In this document: positions 43,382-52,241 of the stretch, piece by piece
Layout of the letters: each line of letters begins with the position of its first letter
Numbering within the stretch: the first letter of the stretch is position 1
Source of the DNA: JANPPS01 sp965246925
GTDB taxonomy: Bacteria; Pseudomonadota; Alphaproteobacteria; Acetobacterales; Acetobacteraceae
Reading direction: 5' to 3'
NCBI GenBank assembly: GCA_965246925.1
Contig: OZ251994.1
Span: 1,674,001 to 1,738,000, forward strand
DNA length: 64,000 bases
The notes under the pieces: generated by a model
What the model was told of the DNA's origin: nothing
What the model saw: only the letters and a program-made list of their open reading frames with translations
The model's database searches: none
Position numbers and translations under genes: made by a program

Positions 43382-45424
43382 TCAACCAAAGCTCGCCCCC
43401 TGCGCGGCTAGTTTCGCCAAGAGCGGCGCCGGGCGCAGCGTTTCGTCCCCGGTCTTGTCCGCGAACTCGGTCAACCGCGCCGCGATGTGTTGCAAGCCGA
43501 CCAGGTTGGCATAGAACATCGGCCCACCCCGATAGGCCGGCCAGTTGTAGCCCGTGAGCCAGATGGTATCGATGTCGCCGGGGCGCACCGCGATACCCTC
43601 CTCCAAGATGCGGGCACCCTCGTTGATCATCGGGAACACCAGCCGCTCGGTGATCTCATCGGCGGGGATCGGGTGGCGGACGATACCGAGCTTGGCGCTC
43701 TGCTCCTCGATGATGGCGTCGACCGCCGGGTCGGGCTTCGCGTCGCGGCCCTCATAGATATAGTACCCGCTGCCGGTCTTCTGGCCGTAGCGGCCGCGGT
43801 CGCATATTGCGTCGGACACCGGGGCGGTCTTGCCGAAGGCCTTGCGGATGCGCATGCCGATGTCGAGGCCCGCCAAGTCCGCCATCGCGAACGGGCCCAT
43901 CTTGAAGCCGAAATCCGTCAGCGCCCGGTCCACCTCCGTGGGCGACGCGCCGTCCAGCAACAGGCGCTCCGCCGCGTCCGAGCGCTTGCCCAGCATGCGG
44001 TTGCCGACGAAGCCGAAGCAGTTGCCGACCACGACGGACACCTTACCCAGCTTCTTGCCGATGGCCGACGCGGTCGCCACCACGTCCGGGCTCGCGGTGC
44101 TGCCGCGCACGACCTCCAGCAGCTTCATGACGTTGGCCGGGCTGAAGAAATGCATGCCCAGCACGTCCCCGGGGCGCTGCGTGCTGGCGGCGATCTGGTC
44201 GATGTCGAGGTAGCTGGTGTTGGTCGCGAGCACCGCGCCGGGCTTGGCGAGGCGGTCCAGCTCGGCGAACACGCCGCGCTTCACGTCCATGTCCTCGAAC
44301 ACCGCCTCCACCACGATGTCGGCGTCCTTGACCCCGTCCAGGCCCAATTGCCCCTTGATCCGGCCGCGGCGCTCCTTGGCCTGCTCCGCGGTGATGCTGC
44401 CGCGCTTCTGCGAGATGCCGTAGAGCTCGGTGATGCGGGCCAGGCCGCGGTCGAGCGCCGCCTGCTCGGTCTCGATCACGGTCACCGGAATGCCGGCGTT
44501 GGCGAAGCACATGGCGATGCCGCCCCCCATGGTGCCGGCGCCGATGACCGCCGCCCGGTGCACCGCCCGCGGCTGCGTGCCCGGCGGCAGCGGCGCCTTC
44601 TGCGCCTCCCGCTCCGAGAAGAAGGCGTAGCGCTGGGCGCGGCTCTCATCGCCCATCATCAGCTCCTCGAACAAGCGGCGCTCTTGGGCCAGGCCCTCCT
44701 CCATCGGCAGCGTCAGCGCGCCGCGGATGCTTTCGAGGCATAGGCGCGGCGCGACGGCGGCGGTGGCCTTGAGGTACGGCGCGGCGGCCCGGTCCAGCAG
44801 GCCGGGGTCGGCGCGGGCGGCGTCCAGATGCTGCGTCATGTCCCGCACCCGGCGCCGTTCATGCAGTCCTTGGGCGAAGGTCACGGCGGCATCCGGGTAG
44901 GGCCCGTCCAGCAGCGCGTCCGCCAGGCCGCAGGCGGCCGCCTCCTCGCCGCCGATCGGGTTGCCGGACAGGATCATGCCGATCGCCTTCTCGAACCCCA
45001 CCACGCGCGGCAGCCGTTGCGTGCCGCCCGCGCCGGGCAGCAATCCTAGCTTGACCTCCGGCAAAGCGAGCTTCGCCGTGGCCCACACCACGCGGGCGTG
45101 GCAGCCCAGCGACAGCTCCAGCCCGCCGCCGAACGCCACGCCACGAATGGCCGCCACCACGGGCATGGGCATGTCTTCCACATAGGCGATCATCTGACGG
45201 AGGTTGGGGTCCACGCCGGGCTTGCCGAACTCCGTGATGTCGGCGCCGCCGCTGAACACCTGGTCCTGGCCGGCCAGCACCACGGCCCGGACGCTGCCGT
45301 CGGCCCGGATGGCGGTCAGCGCGTCCATGATCGCCGTCCGGAGCGCGATGCCCATCGCGTTCACCGGCGGATTGTCCAGGCAGAGGACCACCACGTCGCC
45401 GTGCCGGGTCTGTGTAAGCATCAT
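43382..45424 (-). CDS. Enoyl-CoA hydratase / 3-hydroxyacyl-CoA dehydrogenase fusion (FadB/FadJ/PimF type)
   Basis: A 680-residue bifunctional enzyme. Residues 1-190 are a crotonase domain (SGGADITEFG, AIRGVAFGGGLELSLGCHARV). From about 290 the NAD-binding domain begins with AVIGAGTMGGGIAMCFANAG; LGMHFFSPANVMKLLEVVRG holds the catalytic His, and two C-terminal 3HCDH domains follow (GNCFGFVGNRML). It carries out steps two and three of beta-oxidation. The start is taken as ATG 45424, which overlaps the livF stop as ATGA; GGAGG lies just before it. In the pim operon the same fusion is PimF, followed by PimA and PimB as here. Confidence 0.93.
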   Translation of the reverse strand: MMLTQTRHGDVVVLCLDNPPVNAMGIALRTAIMDALTAIRADGSVRAVVLAGQDQVFSGGADITEFGKPGVDPNLRQMIAYVEDMPMPVVAAIRGVAFGGGLELSLGCHARVVWATAKLALPEVKLGLLPGAGGTQRLPRVVGFEKAIGMILSGNPIGGEEAAACGLADALLDGPYPDAAVTFAQGLHERRRVRDMTQHLDAARADPGLLDRAAAPYLKATAAVAPRLCLESIRGALTLPMEEGLAQERRLFEELMMGDESRAQRYAFFSEREAQKAPLPPGTQPRAVHRAAVIGAGTMGGGIAMCFANAGIPVTVIETEQAALDRGLARITELYGISQKRGSITAEQAKERRGRIKGQLGLDGVKDADIVVEAVFEDMDVKRGVFAELDRLAKPGAVLATNTSYLDIDQIAASTQRPGDVLGMHFFSPANVMKLLEVVRGSTASPDVVATASAIGKKLGKVSVVVGNCFGFVGNRMLGKRSDAAERLLLDGASPTEVDRALTDFGFKMGPFAMADLAGLDIGMRIRKAFGKTAPVSDAICDRGRYGQKTGSGYYIYEGRDAKPDPAVDAIIEEQSAKLGIVRHPIPADEITERLVFPMINEGARILEEGIAVRPGDIDTIWLTGYNWPAYRGGPMFYANLVGLQHIAARLTEFADKTGDETLRPAPLLAKLAAQGASFG

Positions 45425-46113
45425 ACCTCCAACCATTCACGTCTGATTTGCGCATCGCCCGCGAGCGTCGCAGGGGTGCCTTCGAACACGATCTCGCCGT
45501 GACCCATGACATACAGCCGCTGACTGATGGCAAGCGCGATGTCGAGCTTTTGCTCGACCAGCAGGATGGTCGTGCCGCGGGCGGCGACGGCCACCAGCAA
45601 CTCGCGCACGGCCTGGACCATCATGGGGGCCAGCCCCTCGGTCGGTTCATCGACCATCAGCAGCGAGGGGCAGCCCATCAGCGTGCGGCACATGGTGAGC
45701 ATCTGCTGCTCGCCGCCCGACAGGGCGCCGGCCGGGGCGGCGGCGCGTTCGCGCAGGCGGGGGAACAGGGCGTAGGCATCGGCCAAGCCAAACGGGCCGC
45801 CGGGCCCCTGCTTCTCGCCCAGGATCAGGTTCTGCTCGGTGGTGAGGTCCGGGAAGATGCTGCGGTCCTCCGGCACATACCCCAGGCCGAGCCGCGCCAC
45901 CTGGTGCGGAGCCAGGCGCGCGATCTCCTGCCCATCGAACCGGATGCTGCCCGCCCGGGTGACGCCGCCCATGATGGCCTTCAGCATCGTGCTCCGCCCG
46001 GCGCCGTTCCGGCCCAGCAGCGCCACGATCTCACCCTTGGCCACGTCCAGCGACACGCCATGCAGCACCTGGCTCTTGCCATACCAGGCCTCCAGATGGG
46101 CGATGCTCAGCAT
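45421..46113 (-). CDS. livF: LivF-type ATPase of a branched-chain/hydrophobic amino acid ABC importer
   Basis: A 230-residue ABC ATPase of the HAAT family. Walker A reads GRNGAGRST with Arg40 in place of the usual Lys, the signature is LSGGEQQ, and Walker B is LLMVDEPTEGLAP. Arg at that position is seen in some LivF proteins, so the protein may still work. It overlaps livG (ATGCTGA) and is followed by the beta-oxidation fusion through an ATGA overlap. The transport and degradation genes are thus one transcription unit. Confidence 0.92.
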   Translation of the reverse strand: MLSIAHLEAWYGKSQVLHGVSLDVAKGEIVALLGRNGAGRSTMLKAIMGGVTRAGSIRFDGQEIARLAPHQVARLGLGYVPEDRSIFPDLTTEQNLILGEKQGPGGPFGLADAYALFPRLRERAAAPAGALSGGEQQMLTMCRTLMGCPSLLMVDEPTEGLAPMMVQAVRELLVAVAARGTTILLVEQKLDIALAISQRLYVMGHGEIVFEGTPATLAGDAQIRREWLEV

Positions 46114-46862
46114 AGCTGCTCCGCCGCCGCGCCCAGATACGCCGCGCGGACGGCCGGGTCGCCGCGGACCTGGTCCGGCGGGCCGGAGGCGATCACCCGG
46201 CCCTCCGCCAGCACCGAGATGCGGTCGGCCAGGCCGAACACCACGCCCAGGTCATGCTCGATCATCACCAGCGTGCGGTTCTCGCTCACCCGGCGGATCA
46301 GCGTCACCGCCCGCTCCGTCTCGGCCCGGCTCATGCCCGCCGTGGGCTCGTCCAGCAGCAGCGTCTCCGCGCCGCCCGCGATGGTGACGCCGATCTCGAG
46401 CGCCCGCTGCTCCGCATAGGCGAGGCTGCCGGCCGGGACGTCCCGCCGGCGCTCGAGCCCGATTTGCGACAGCAGCTCGCCGGCCCGGGCGCGAAGGCTG
46501 GAATAGCCGTCCAGCCGCCGCCAGAACGCGAGGCCGCAGCCGTGGCTGCGCATCGCCGCCGCGCGCAGGTTCTCGAACACCGACAGGCGGGGAAACAGGC
46601 TGGTGACCTGGAAGCTCCGCGCCAGCCCGGCGTTGAAGATGTCGTGCGGCGCCATGCCGGTGATGTCCCGTTCGCCCAGCCGCACGCTGCCGGCATCGGC
46701 GCGCAGCCGTCCGCTGATGAGGTGGAACAGCGTGCTCTTGCCCGCCCCGTTCGGGCCGATCACGGCGTGGCGCTCATGCCGGGCGACGGCGAGTTCGACG
46801 CCCTGGATGATCTTGGTCGCGCCGAACGCCTTATGCAGGCCGGTGACAATGAGCGCGGTCAT
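46107..46862 (-). CDS. livG: LivG-type ATPase of the same ABC importer
   Basis: A 251-residue ABC ATPase. Walker A is GPNGAGKST (normal Lys), the switch region reads GSLAYAEQRALEIGVTIAGGAETLLLDEPTAGMS with the degenerate LivG-type signature, and HDLGVVF holds the switch His. The start is ATG 46862, which overlaps the livM stop by ATGA; an upstream extension of 30 residues lies inside livM. It pairs with LivF, which has the altered Walker A, so LivG may be the main catalytic half. Confidence 0.93.
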   Translation of the reverse strand: MTALIVTGLHKAFGATKIIQGVELAVARHERHAVIGPNGAGKSTLFHLISGRLRADAGSVRLGERDITGMAPHDIFNAGLARSFQVTSLFPRLSVFENLRAAAMRSHGCGLAFWRRLDGYSSLRARAGELLSQIGLERRRDVPAGSLAYAEQRALEIGVTIAGGAETLLLDEPTAGMSRAETERAVTLIRRVSENRTLVMIEHDLGVVFGLADRISVLAEGRVIASGPPDQVRGDPAVRAAYLGAAAEQLC

Positions 46863-48100
46863 ATCGCCGCCTGCCACGCGCCCCGGGCGGCCGGGTAGGT
46901 GCGGCGGACCAGCCACGCGCCGGCGGCCAGGAGCGCGGCGGCCACGAGCCACGGCAGCACGGCCTGCGGATCCAGCGCCCAGCCGAACAGCGGCCGCGCC
47001 CGGGCGCCGTTACGCATCGCCTGCAGCCGGAACGCCAGCTCCGCCAGCGCCACGATCCCCGCCAAGGCTAGGACCAGGCCCGGCAGCACCGCAGCGTAGC
47101 TCGGGATCAGCCGGGTCAGCCGCGCGCCCAGCGGCGCATGGGCGAGGATGATGCCGGACAATCCGCCCGGCGCCCACAGCACCATCGCCACGAACAGCAG
47201 GCCGGAATAGAGCTGCCACGCATCCGTCACCGTGCTGAGCGCCACCGCCAGCAAGGTGATCACCACCGCGCCCAGCACCGGGCCCCAGAACGTGCCGATG
47301 CCGCCGATGAAGGTCATGAGCAGGACCGATCCGGACGCGTCGGCGCTCATGGCGCTCGACGTCACGATCTCGTCGTTCAACGCCGCGAGCCCGCCGGCCA
47401 CGCCCGCGAACAGGCCGGAGAGCGCGAACACCACGAGGCGGATGCGGGCCGGGTCGTAGCCGATGAAGCCCACCCGCTCCGGATTGTCCCGGACGGCGTT
47501 GGCCAGGCGTCCGAGCGGGGTGCGGGTATAGAGCCACATCAGCAGTGCCGCGAGCCAGGTCCAGGCGGCGATCAGGTAATACGCCTCGATCTGCGGGCCG
47601 AAATCATGGCCGAGCAGCGCGGGCCCGGCGGAGCGGTCGCCGGAGATGCCCTCCTCGCCCCCGAACAGGCCGGGAAACAGGTGCACGGTGGCGATCGCGA
47701 GCTCGGCCACGCCCAGGGTGATCATCGCGAAGGCAGTGCCGGCCCGGCGGCTGGCGACCCACCCGGCCGGCAACGCCGCCAGCAGGCCGCCCACGGCACC
47801 GATGAGCGGCAGCAGCGGCAGGGGCAGGCCGGCGCCCCTCAGCACATGCATGGCAAGGTAGCCGCCGAGGCCGAGGAAGACCGCATGGCCAAAATCCAGC
47901 ATCCCGCCCTGACCCAGCACCATGTTGAAGCTGAGCGCGAACACGATGGCGATGCCCATCCGGCACAGCAGCGACAAGCCGAACCCGCCCGGCGCCAGAT
48001 GCGGCAGCGCCAAGATGGCCACCGCCGCCAGCACCCAAGGCACGGCAACGCGCCAGGACGCCGCGGCCCGGGGCGGGGCGAGGGTCGTGGTTACAGACAT
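46859..48100 (-). CDS. livM: LivM-type permease subunit
   Basis: A 413-residue inner-membrane permease with about 9-10 helices. The LivM landmarks are ALSFNMVLGQGGMLDFGHAVFLGLGGYLAMHVL and GRLANAVRDNPERVGFIGYDPARIRLVVFALSGLFAGVAGGL, plus FIGGIGTFWGPVLGAVV. It is longer than usual at the C-terminus: about 90 residues with two more helices follow the core. The start is ATG 48100; the open frame further upstream runs through the palindromic repeat. It forms the channel with LivH. Confidence 0.92.
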   Translation of the reverse strand: MSVTTTLAPPRAAASWRVAVPWVLAAVAILALPHLAPGGFGLSLLCRMGIAIVFALSFNMVLGQGGMLDFGHAVFLGLGGYLAMHVLRGAGLPLPLLPLIGAVGGLLAALPAGWVASRRAGTAFAMITLGVAELAIATVHLFPGLFGGEEGISGDRSAGPALLGHDFGPQIEAYYLIAAWTWLAALLMWLYTRTPLGRLANAVRDNPERVGFIGYDPARIRLVVFALSGLFAGVAGGLAALNDEIVTSSAMSADASGSVLLMTFIGGIGTFWGPVLGAVVITLLAVALSTVTDAWQLYSGLLFVAMVLWAPGGLSGIILAHAPLGARLTRLIPSYAAVLPGLVLALAGIVALAELAFRLQAMRNGARARPLFGWALDPQAVLPWLVAAALLAAGAWLVRRTYPAARGAWQAAI

Positions 48101-48114
48101 GGACAAGCCAGCCG

Positions 48115-48146
48115 CCTCTCCCTCCGGGAGAGGGTCGGGGTGAGGG
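48115..48146. repeat. Palindromic repeat, copy 3 (single unit)
   Basis: One unit: CCTCTCCC pairs with GGGAGAGG around a short loop and is followed by TCGGGGTGAGGG. It lies in the 124-bp gap between livH and livM, the only sizeable gap in the transporter part of the operon. Confidence 0.8.
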
Positions 48147-48224
48147 ACACAGCATGCACTGGCTGTGGCCGGAATGCTGGCGGGGATAGGCCAGAGGTCG
48201 TGCTTGTCGTTTCCAGGTCCCGGC

Positions 48225-49169
48225 TCACGCTGACCGCGTCCCCAGCAACCCGCGCGGCCGAACCGCCAGCACCAGAACCAGCAGCACATACGGCACCACC
48301 GGCGCCACCCGGGCGATGGTGATCCCCCACAAATCCGGCAGCACCGCCGTGTTCACGTGCACGCCCACCCAGGTCAGTACGGTGCCCAGCGGCACGTCCA
48401 GGCTGATGCTGGCCGTCTGGATGAAGCCGATCAGCAACGACGCGATCAGCGCGCCCCAGATGGAGCCCAGCCCGCCCATCACCACGATGGCGAACACGAC
48501 GGCGCCGAGTGCCCGCGCCATGCCGGGCTCGGTCGTGAAGGCGTTGCCGGCGATCACGCCCGCCAAGCCCGCCAGCGCGCACCCGGCGCCGAACACCAGC
48601 GTGAACACGCGGGGCACATCATGGCCCAGCATGCCCACCATCTCCGGATGCGTGAGCGCGGCGCGGATCACGAGGCCGATGCGCGTGCGCGCCAGCGCGG
48701 TGAACAGCGCGAGGAACATGGCGACCGCGACCGCCATCATGAACAGGCGATAGGCCGGGTAGGCGTTGGCGCCGATGCTGAACGCCGGGAAATCCAGCGC
48801 CGCCGGGACGCGGTACGGCACCGGCACCCGGCCCCAGATCAGCGGCACGATCTCACCGATGATGAACGCCAGGCCGAAGGTGAACAGCAGCTCCGCCACA
48901 TGGCCGTGCCGGTGCACGGTGCGCAGGCCCCAGCGCTCCACCACCGCGCCGACGCCGCCCACGAGCACCGGCACGATCACCAGGGCGGGCCAGAAGCCGA
49001 TGCGGATGCTGATGGTGTAGGCCAGGAAGGCGCCCAGCATGTAAAAGCTGGCATGCGCCAAGTTCAGCACGCCCATCATGCCGAAGATCAGCGTAAGCCC
49101 CACCGACAGCATAAACAACAGCAAGCCATAGACCAAGCCGTTCAGCAGGATCAGCGCCGCCTGCTGCAT
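48225..49169 (-). CDS. livH: LivH-type permease subunit
   Basis: A 314-residue permease with about 8-9 helices. LivH features are the N-terminus LNGLVYGLLLFMLSVGLTLIFGMMGVLNLAHASFYMLGAFLAY, the central EMVGMLGHDVPRVFTLVFGAGCALAGLAGVIAG, and GGLGSIWGALIASLLIG. It starts one base after the stop of the binding protein gene. Together with LivM it forms the importer channel. Confidence 0.93.
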   Translation of the reverse strand: MQQAALILLNGLVYGLLLFMLSVGLTLIFGMMGVLNLAHASFYMLGAFLAYTISIRIGFWPALVIVPVLVGGVGAVVERWGLRTVHRHGHVAELLFTFGLAFIIGEIVPLIWGRVPVPYRVPAALDFPAFSIGANAYPAYRLFMMAVAVAMFLALFTALARTRIGLVIRAALTHPEMVGMLGHDVPRVFTLVFGAGCALAGLAGVIAGNAFTTEPGMARALGAVVFAIVVMGGLGSIWGALIASLLIGFIQTASISLDVPLGTVLTWVGVHVNTAVLPDLWGITIARVAPVVPYVLLVLVLAVRPRGLLGTRSA

Positions 49170-49170
49170 G

Positions 49171-50388
49171 TTACGACGGGGGCGTGAACTTGCAGGTGGT
49201 CGGCAGGCGCTGCGCCTCTGCTTCGATCCGGCTTACCGTCTTGAAGCCGAGCTTGCTGTCCGGATACAGGAACTTCTGCCCCGGCTCGAGCGTCGCGACA
49301 TACATCGGCTGCAGCAATTGGTGATTGTCCTCCCGCATGCTGACCTCGCCGACCGGCGTCTGCAGCTTCATGGTGCTGAGCACGGTCGCGACCTTGGCCG
49401 GGTCGCTGCTGTTGGCCTGCTTCATCGCGCCGGCCAGCATCTCCATCTCGGTCCGGATGCGTCCGTAGCTGAACGGCGTGTGATACTGCGCCTCGAACGC
49501 GGCGGCGTCCTTTTCCCACTCGGGCTTATCCAGGTTGTGATGATACTCGGCGATGACGGCGTAGCCCTCGGCCGCCCCGGTGACACTCGGCATCACGTCC
49601 TGACCACCCAGGTAATAGGTATAGAACTTGCCTTTATATCCGGAGTCGGCGGCAGCCTTTACCAGTAATGCGAGGTCCTGGCCCCAGTTACCGGTAACCA
49701 CGGCGTCGGCATTGGCGGCCTGGAACTTCTGCACATACGGCGTGAAGTCTTTCGTCCGGCCCAGCGGCACCCGTTCGGCCCCCACGACTTCCAGGTCGGG
49801 CCGCCGGCTGGCCAGCATCTGCTGCGCCGCCTTCTCGACCGACACGCCGAACGAGTAATCCGGGTTGAAGATATACACCTTCTGCGTGGCCTTCTGGCTC
49901 ACCAGGTAATCGCTCAAGGCCCGCATCTTCATGTCGGAATCGGCGTCGAAGCGGAAATGCCACCAGTTGCACTTGTCGTTGGTAAGGCCCGGATCGACCG
50001 CGGCATAGTTCAGGAACAATACCGCCTGGTCCGGCGCCCGCTTGTTGTTCTTGGCGACTGCGTCCGTCAACGCGAATGCGACTGCGCTGCCGTTGCCCTG
50101 GGTGATATAGTGCACCCCGTCATCGATCGCCTTGCGCAGCAGCGTCAGGGACTTCTCGGGGTTCACCTCGTTATCCATTGCCACCAGCTCGAACGTGCGG
50201 TCCCCGCCCGCGGCGTGGGAGGCGTTCAGCTGATCGATCATATAGCGGAAATGCTGCTCTCCCAGCAGGCCCGTGGCCGCCAAGGAGCCGCTGAGCGGGT
50301 CGATATAGGCGATCTTCACCACCTCTGCCCGGGCGGTCGAGAAGCCGGCCAACAGCGTCGCGGCAAGCAGGGTGGCGCGGTTCAACAT
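49171..50388 (-). CDS. LivK-like periplasmic binding protein of the ABC importer
   Basis: A 405-residue secreted type 1 periplasmic binding protein with signal peptide MLNRATLLAATLLAGFSTARA. The ligand-binding core shows IAYIDPLSGSLAATGLLG, GVHYITQGNGSAVAFAL and PDYSFGVSVEKAAQQMLA. HAAT receptors of this kind bind amino acids, aromatic acids, urea or dicarboxylates. The genomic link to a pim-like degradation set suggests an organic acid ligand. ATG 50388 has GGAGG ten bases upstream; the frame is open to 50439. It is the first gene of the leftward operon and is divergent from the nitronate monooxygenase gene. Confidence 0.9.
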   Translation of the reverse strand: MLNRATLLAATLLAGFSTARAEVVKIAYIDPLSGSLAATGLLGEQHFRYMIDQLNASHAAGGDRTFELVAMDNEVNPEKSLTLLRKAIDDGVHYITQGNGSAVAFALTDAVAKNNKRAPDQAVLFLNYAAVDPGLTNDKCNWWHFRFDADSDMKMRALSDYLVSQKATQKVYIFNPDYSFGVSVEKAAQQMLASRRPDLEVVGAERVPLGRTKDFTPYVQKFQAANADAVVTGNWGQDLALLVKAAADSGYKGKFYTYYLGGQDVMPSVTGAAEGYAVIAEYHHNLDKPEWEKDAAAFEAQYHTPFSYGRIRTEMEMLAGAMKQANSSDPAKVATVLSTMKLQTPVGEVSMREDNHQLLQPMYVATLEPGQKFLYPDSKLGFKTVSRIEAEAQRLPTTCKFTPPS

Positions 50389-50569
50389 GGGCGTGTGTCC
50401 TCCGTTGGCACCTTCAGATGCCTTGGCGGCCAGCTTCATCCGGCCACGGCCCCGGCGTCAACGCTTTGTTTTAGCGTGCTTAACGGATCAGCCGCACATC
50501 AACGGCCGAGGCGATTGAAGCCGCATCAGCGGGCTTGACCTGCCGCCGCGGCTCCCGCTCAATATCGGC

Positions 50570-51523
50570 ATGACGCTTCCCACCGTCCTGCAAAACCGCC
50601 TCACTTTACCGGTGATCGCATCGCCGCTGTTCATCATTTCCAACCCGGCGCTGGTGATCGCGCAGTGCATCGCGGGCGTGGTCGGCAGCTTCCCGGCGCT
50701 GAACGCGCGTCCGGACACGGCGCTGGCGGAGTGGATCGAGCAGATCCAGGACGCGCTCGCCGCGCATGATGCCGCGCATCCCGACCGGCCCGCGGCGCCG
50801 TTCGCGGTCAATCAGATCGTGCACCGCAGCAACGCGCGGCTCGAGCATGATATGGAGGTCTGCGTCCGCTACCGCGTGCCGATCGTCATCACCTCGCTCG
50901 GCGCCCGGCCGGAGGTGAACGCCGCCGTGCATTCCTACGGCGGGATCGTCATGCATGACGTGATCGATGACCGGTTCGCGCGGAAGGCGATCGAGAAGGG
51001 GGCGGACGGCCTGGTCGCGGTCGCCGCCGGGGCCGGGGGCCATGCCGGCACGCTGTCGCCCTTCGCGCTTATCCAGGAGATCCGCGCCTGGTTCGACGGG
51101 CCGCTCGCGCTGTCGGGGTCGATCGCGACCGGCGGCGCGGTGCTGGCCGCGCAGGCGATGGGGGCGGATTTGGGCTATATCGGCTCCGCCTTTATCGCGA
51201 CGACGGAGGCCAACGCCAACCAAGGCTACAAGCAGGCGATCGTGGACGGCACCGCCAGCAGCATCGTCTATACCGACCTCATCACCGGCGTGCACGGCAA
51301 CTACCTGAAGCCGAGCCTGGTGGCCGCCGGGCTGGACCCGGACAACCTGCCGCGCTCCGACCCGTCTGTTATGGATTTCGGCCAGGGCAAGCCCAAGGCC
51401 TGGAAGGATATCTGGGGCAGCGGCCAGGGCATCGGCGCGGTGGACTCGGTGGTTTCGACCTCCGACCTGGTGGCGCGGCTGACCCGGGAATACCGGGCGG
51501 CGCGCGCACGACTCAGCCTTTAG
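50570..51523 (+). CDS. Nitronate monooxygenase (2-nitropropane dioxygenase-like)
   Basis: A 317-residue FMN-dependent TIM-barrel enzyme. Motifs are FIISNPALVIAQCIAGVVGSFPALNARP near the N-terminus, FAVNQIVHR, GADGLVAVAAGAGGHAGTLSPFALIQEI (including the His that contacts substrate) and ALSGSIATGGAVLAAQAMGADLGYIGSAF for FMN phosphate. It oxidises toxic alkyl nitronates such as propionate-3-nitronate. The stop overlaps the last codon of the convergent CcdA-like gene by 4 bp. The ribosome site is weak. Confidence 0.9.
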   Translation: MTLPTVLQNRLTLPVIASPLFIISNPALVIAQCIAGVVGSFPALNARPDTALAEWIEQIQDALAAHDAAHPDRPAAPFAVNQIVHRSNARLEHDMEVCVRYRVPIVITSLGARPEVNAAVHSYGGIVMHDVIDDRFARKAIEKGADGLVAVAAGAGGHAGTLSPFALIQEIRAWFDGPLALSGSIATGGAVLAAQAMGADLGYIGSAFIATTEANANQGYKQAIVDGTASSIVYTDLITGVHGNYLKPSLVAAGLDPDNLPRSDPSVMDFGQGKPKAWKDIWGSGQGIGAVDSVVSTSDLVARLTREYRAARARLSL

Positions 51524-52239
51524 AACCGCGTCGTCAAATCCGTAAGCCATGCGGGCGACACCGCCACCAACGCGGTCTCGGCCCGGTGGTCGAGGCCGCT
51601 CAGGATCAGCACCGACGCCGCCAGCGCCACGCCGCCCAGCACGCGCTTGCCGCCGGATGCACCCTGCGCCATCCGTCCCCGCCAGCGCTTCAGAGCCTCC
51701 CGCGATAGCGCGCCGACCAGCACCAGCGGCAGCGCGGTGCCGAGGCCGAACGCGACCATCGTCAGGGCGACAGCGGGCAGGTCACGCCCTTGCGCGGCCA
51801 GCAACGCGGCGGCGCCCAGGGTGGGGCCGACGCACGGACTCCAGACCGCGCCGAGCACGAGGCCCAGCACGAACTGGCCCGCCAGGCCATCGCCCGGCAA
51901 CCTCGCCGCCATCGCGTTGGCGCCGCCGCTGACCCGGCTGGTCACCAGCGAAAGCCGGTCCTGCAGCCTGGGGCTGAGCAGCACGACGCCTGCAAGGCCG
52001 AGTGCCACGGCGGCCACGGCGCGGAACACGCCGCCGTCCAGCCCGACGGAAAAGCCCACGGTCGCGACGAACAGACCTACGGCCACGAAGGACAGCACGA
52101 GGCCCGCACCCAACGCCACCATGCCGAACCGATGCGCCGCCACCGCCGCGCCGAACACCAGCGGCAACAGCGGCAGCACGCACGGTGACAGGATGGACAG
52201 CACGCCGGCCACGGCGGCGAAGCCGAGGCTGGCGAGCAT
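51520..52239 (-). CDS. CcdA/DsbD-type membrane thiol-disulfide carrier
   Basis: A 239-residue protein with six helices. The two reactive cysteines are in SPCVLPLLPLVFG (helix 1) and WSPCVGPTLGAA (helix 4), as in CcdA. It moves reducing equivalents from cytoplasmic thioredoxin to the periplasm. It starts 2 bp after the stop of a secreted thioredoxin, which is likely its direct partner. It could also supply electrons to CcmG, encoded at 16.6 kb. Confidence 0.9.
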   Translation of the reverse strand: MLASLGFAAVAGVLSILSPCVLPLLPLVFGAAVAAHRFGMVALGAGLVLSFVAVGLFVATVGFSVGLDGGVFRAVAAVALGLAGVVLLSPRLQDRLSLVTSRVSGGANAMAARLPGDGLAGQFVLGLVLGAVWSPCVGPTLGAAALLAAQGRDLPAVALTMVAFGLGTALPLVLVGALSREALKRWRGRMAQGASGGKRVLGGVALAASVLILSGLDHRAETALVAVSPAWLTDLTTRF

Positions 52240-52241
52240 GA

